From Caulobacteraceae bacterium (GTDB taxonomy: Bacteria; Pseudomonadota; Alphaproteobacteria; Caulobacterales; Caulobacteraceae): a DNA stretch of 64,000 nucleotides. A program made the translations under genes and the position numbers. The DNA is taken from contig JAIXZX010000012.1 of NCBI GenBank assembly GCA_027489335.1, positions 186,001-250,000 of the forward strand, written 5' to 3'. How positions within the stretch are numbered: the stretch's first letter is position 1; every line of letters starts with the position of its first letter. Below the pieces are notes generated by a model. It saw nothing but the letters and a program-made list of their open reading frames with translations. It was not told where the DNA came from and did not search any database. Below, in pieces: positions 63,543 through 64,000 of the stretch.

Positions 63543-64000
63543 TCAGATCTCGGTCACGGGCAGGCGGAGATAGACGCGACCGTCCCGCTCGGCCGGCGGC
63601 AGGGCGCCGGCGCGGATGTTCACCTGCAAGGACGGCAGGATCAGGGTCGGCGGGGGCAGGGTGGCGTCCCGGGCCTCCCGACGGGCCACGAAGTCGGCCT
63701 CGCTCACCCCACCGCGCAGGTGGATATTTTCCGCCTGCTGGGCCGCCACGGTGGTCTCCCAGGCGTGGGTCTTGCGATCCTCGGTCAGGTAGTCGTGGCC
63801 GACATAGATCTTGGTTTCGGGCGGCAGGGCGAGGATCTTCTGGATCGACCGATAGAGGGTCGCGGCGTCACCGCCGGGGAAGTCGGCCCGCGCCGTGCCG
63901 TAGTCGGGCATGAACAGGGTGTCGCCCACATAGGCCGCGCCATCGATCAGATAGGTCACGCAGGCCGGCGTGTGGCCAGGCGTATGCAGCACGCTGATCT
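63543..64000 (-). CDS. MBL-fold metallo-hydrolase (N-terminus outside the window)
   Basis: The reading frame enters from the right edge, so the N-terminal half with the first metal motif is missing. The visible part has HTPGHTPACVTYLIDG (second His of the metal centre), VGDTLFMPDYGTARADFPGGDAATLYRSI (the bridging Asp, and the family's downstream block) and IYVGHDY (third His). This pattern matches the persulfide-dioxygenase/Blh group of the glyoxalase II-like hydrolases. Its stop is 101 bp before the chemosensory operon and it reads in the same direction. Confidence 0.88.
   Translation of the reverse strand, partial: ISVLHTPGHTPACVTYLIDGAAYVGDTLFMPDYGTARADFPGGDAATLYRSIQKILALPPETKIYVGHDYLTEDRKTHAWETTVAAQQAENIHLRGGVSEADFVARREARDATLPPPTLILPSLQVNIRAGALPPAERDGRVYLRLPVTEI

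Overview
The window is about 64 kb of GC-rich, densely coding chromosomal DNA, with many 1-4 bp gene overlaps and short Shine-Dalgarno spacers. It most resembles an alphaproteobacterium of the Caulobacteraceae (Caulobacter/Phenylobacterium type). This is inferred from a perfect CtrA-type site (TTAA-N7-TTAAC), large TonB-dependent receptors, a bactofilin, a FadE-type beta-oxidation operon and a complete C-P lyase cluster. I see no insertion sequence, integrase, prophage, CRISPR array or rRNA. One tRNA (Asn, GTT) is present.

Layout. 1-5.1 kb: the end of an ABC exporter, then an RND efflux permease and its membrane-fusion partner. 5.2-7.2 kb: glyoxalase I, tRNA-Asn with its own promoter, a small CtrA-site/terminator region, and an HWE/HisKA_2 histidine kinase. 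7.4-24.6 kb: a large phosphonate locus. It has an ABC importer with two substrate-binding proteins and two permeases (phnD-phnD2-phnE1-phnE2); an oppositely oriented PfkB kinase; phnC, a hexapeptide transferase and phnN; an SbtA/SbtB-like transporter and PII pair; the C-P lyase operon phnG-H-I-J-K-L-M plus a 2H phosphoesterase; the regulator phnF; and a second phnM-like gene with an EEP-family phosphatase. Pho-box-like repeats precede phnD and phnC, and a 22-bp palindrome lies between phnG and phnF. 24.6-31.6 kb: a TonB receptor, a pirin-wrbA operon with a divergent LysR gene, a patatin-like lipoprotein and a bactofilin. 31.6-39.2 kb: a fatty-acid beta-oxidation operon (FadE, thiolase, FadJ-type multifunctional protein, acetyl-CoA hydrolase/CoA-transferase). 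39.3-44.2 kb: an acidic unknown protein, a phosphotransacetylase-acetate kinase pair, OmpW, a small YqjD/ElaB-like membrane protein and a universal stress protein, with two FNR/FixK-like boxes between the last groups. 44.3-50.9 kb: an exported amidohydrolase, a TonB receptor and an exported M20 amidohydrolase. 51-52.6 kb: a heme-oxygenase-fold diiron protein and a flavodoxin-like protein. 52.5-63.4 kb: an eight-gene Wsp-like chemosensory operon whose outputs are two receiver-containing histidine kinases. The window ends inside an MBL-fold hydrolase.

How they work together. The phosphonate locus encodes import, phosphonate transfer to ribose triphosphate (PhnGHIL), pyrophosphate removal (PhnM), C-P bond cleavage by a radical SAM enzyme (PhnJ with PhnK) and return of the sugar to PRPP (PhnN). 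No PhnP is visible, so the 2H phosphoesterase and perhaps the EEP protein are candidates for opening the cyclic ribose phosphate. The PfkB kinase, the SbtA/SbtB pair, the second binding protein and the PhnM2-EEP pair are extra parts without an obvious place in the textbook pathway, and they are the most interesting part of the window. Second in interest are the Wsp-like array without a diguanylate cyclase and the possible hypoxia module around ompW. All functions are assigned from motifs and context read by eye; no database search was run.
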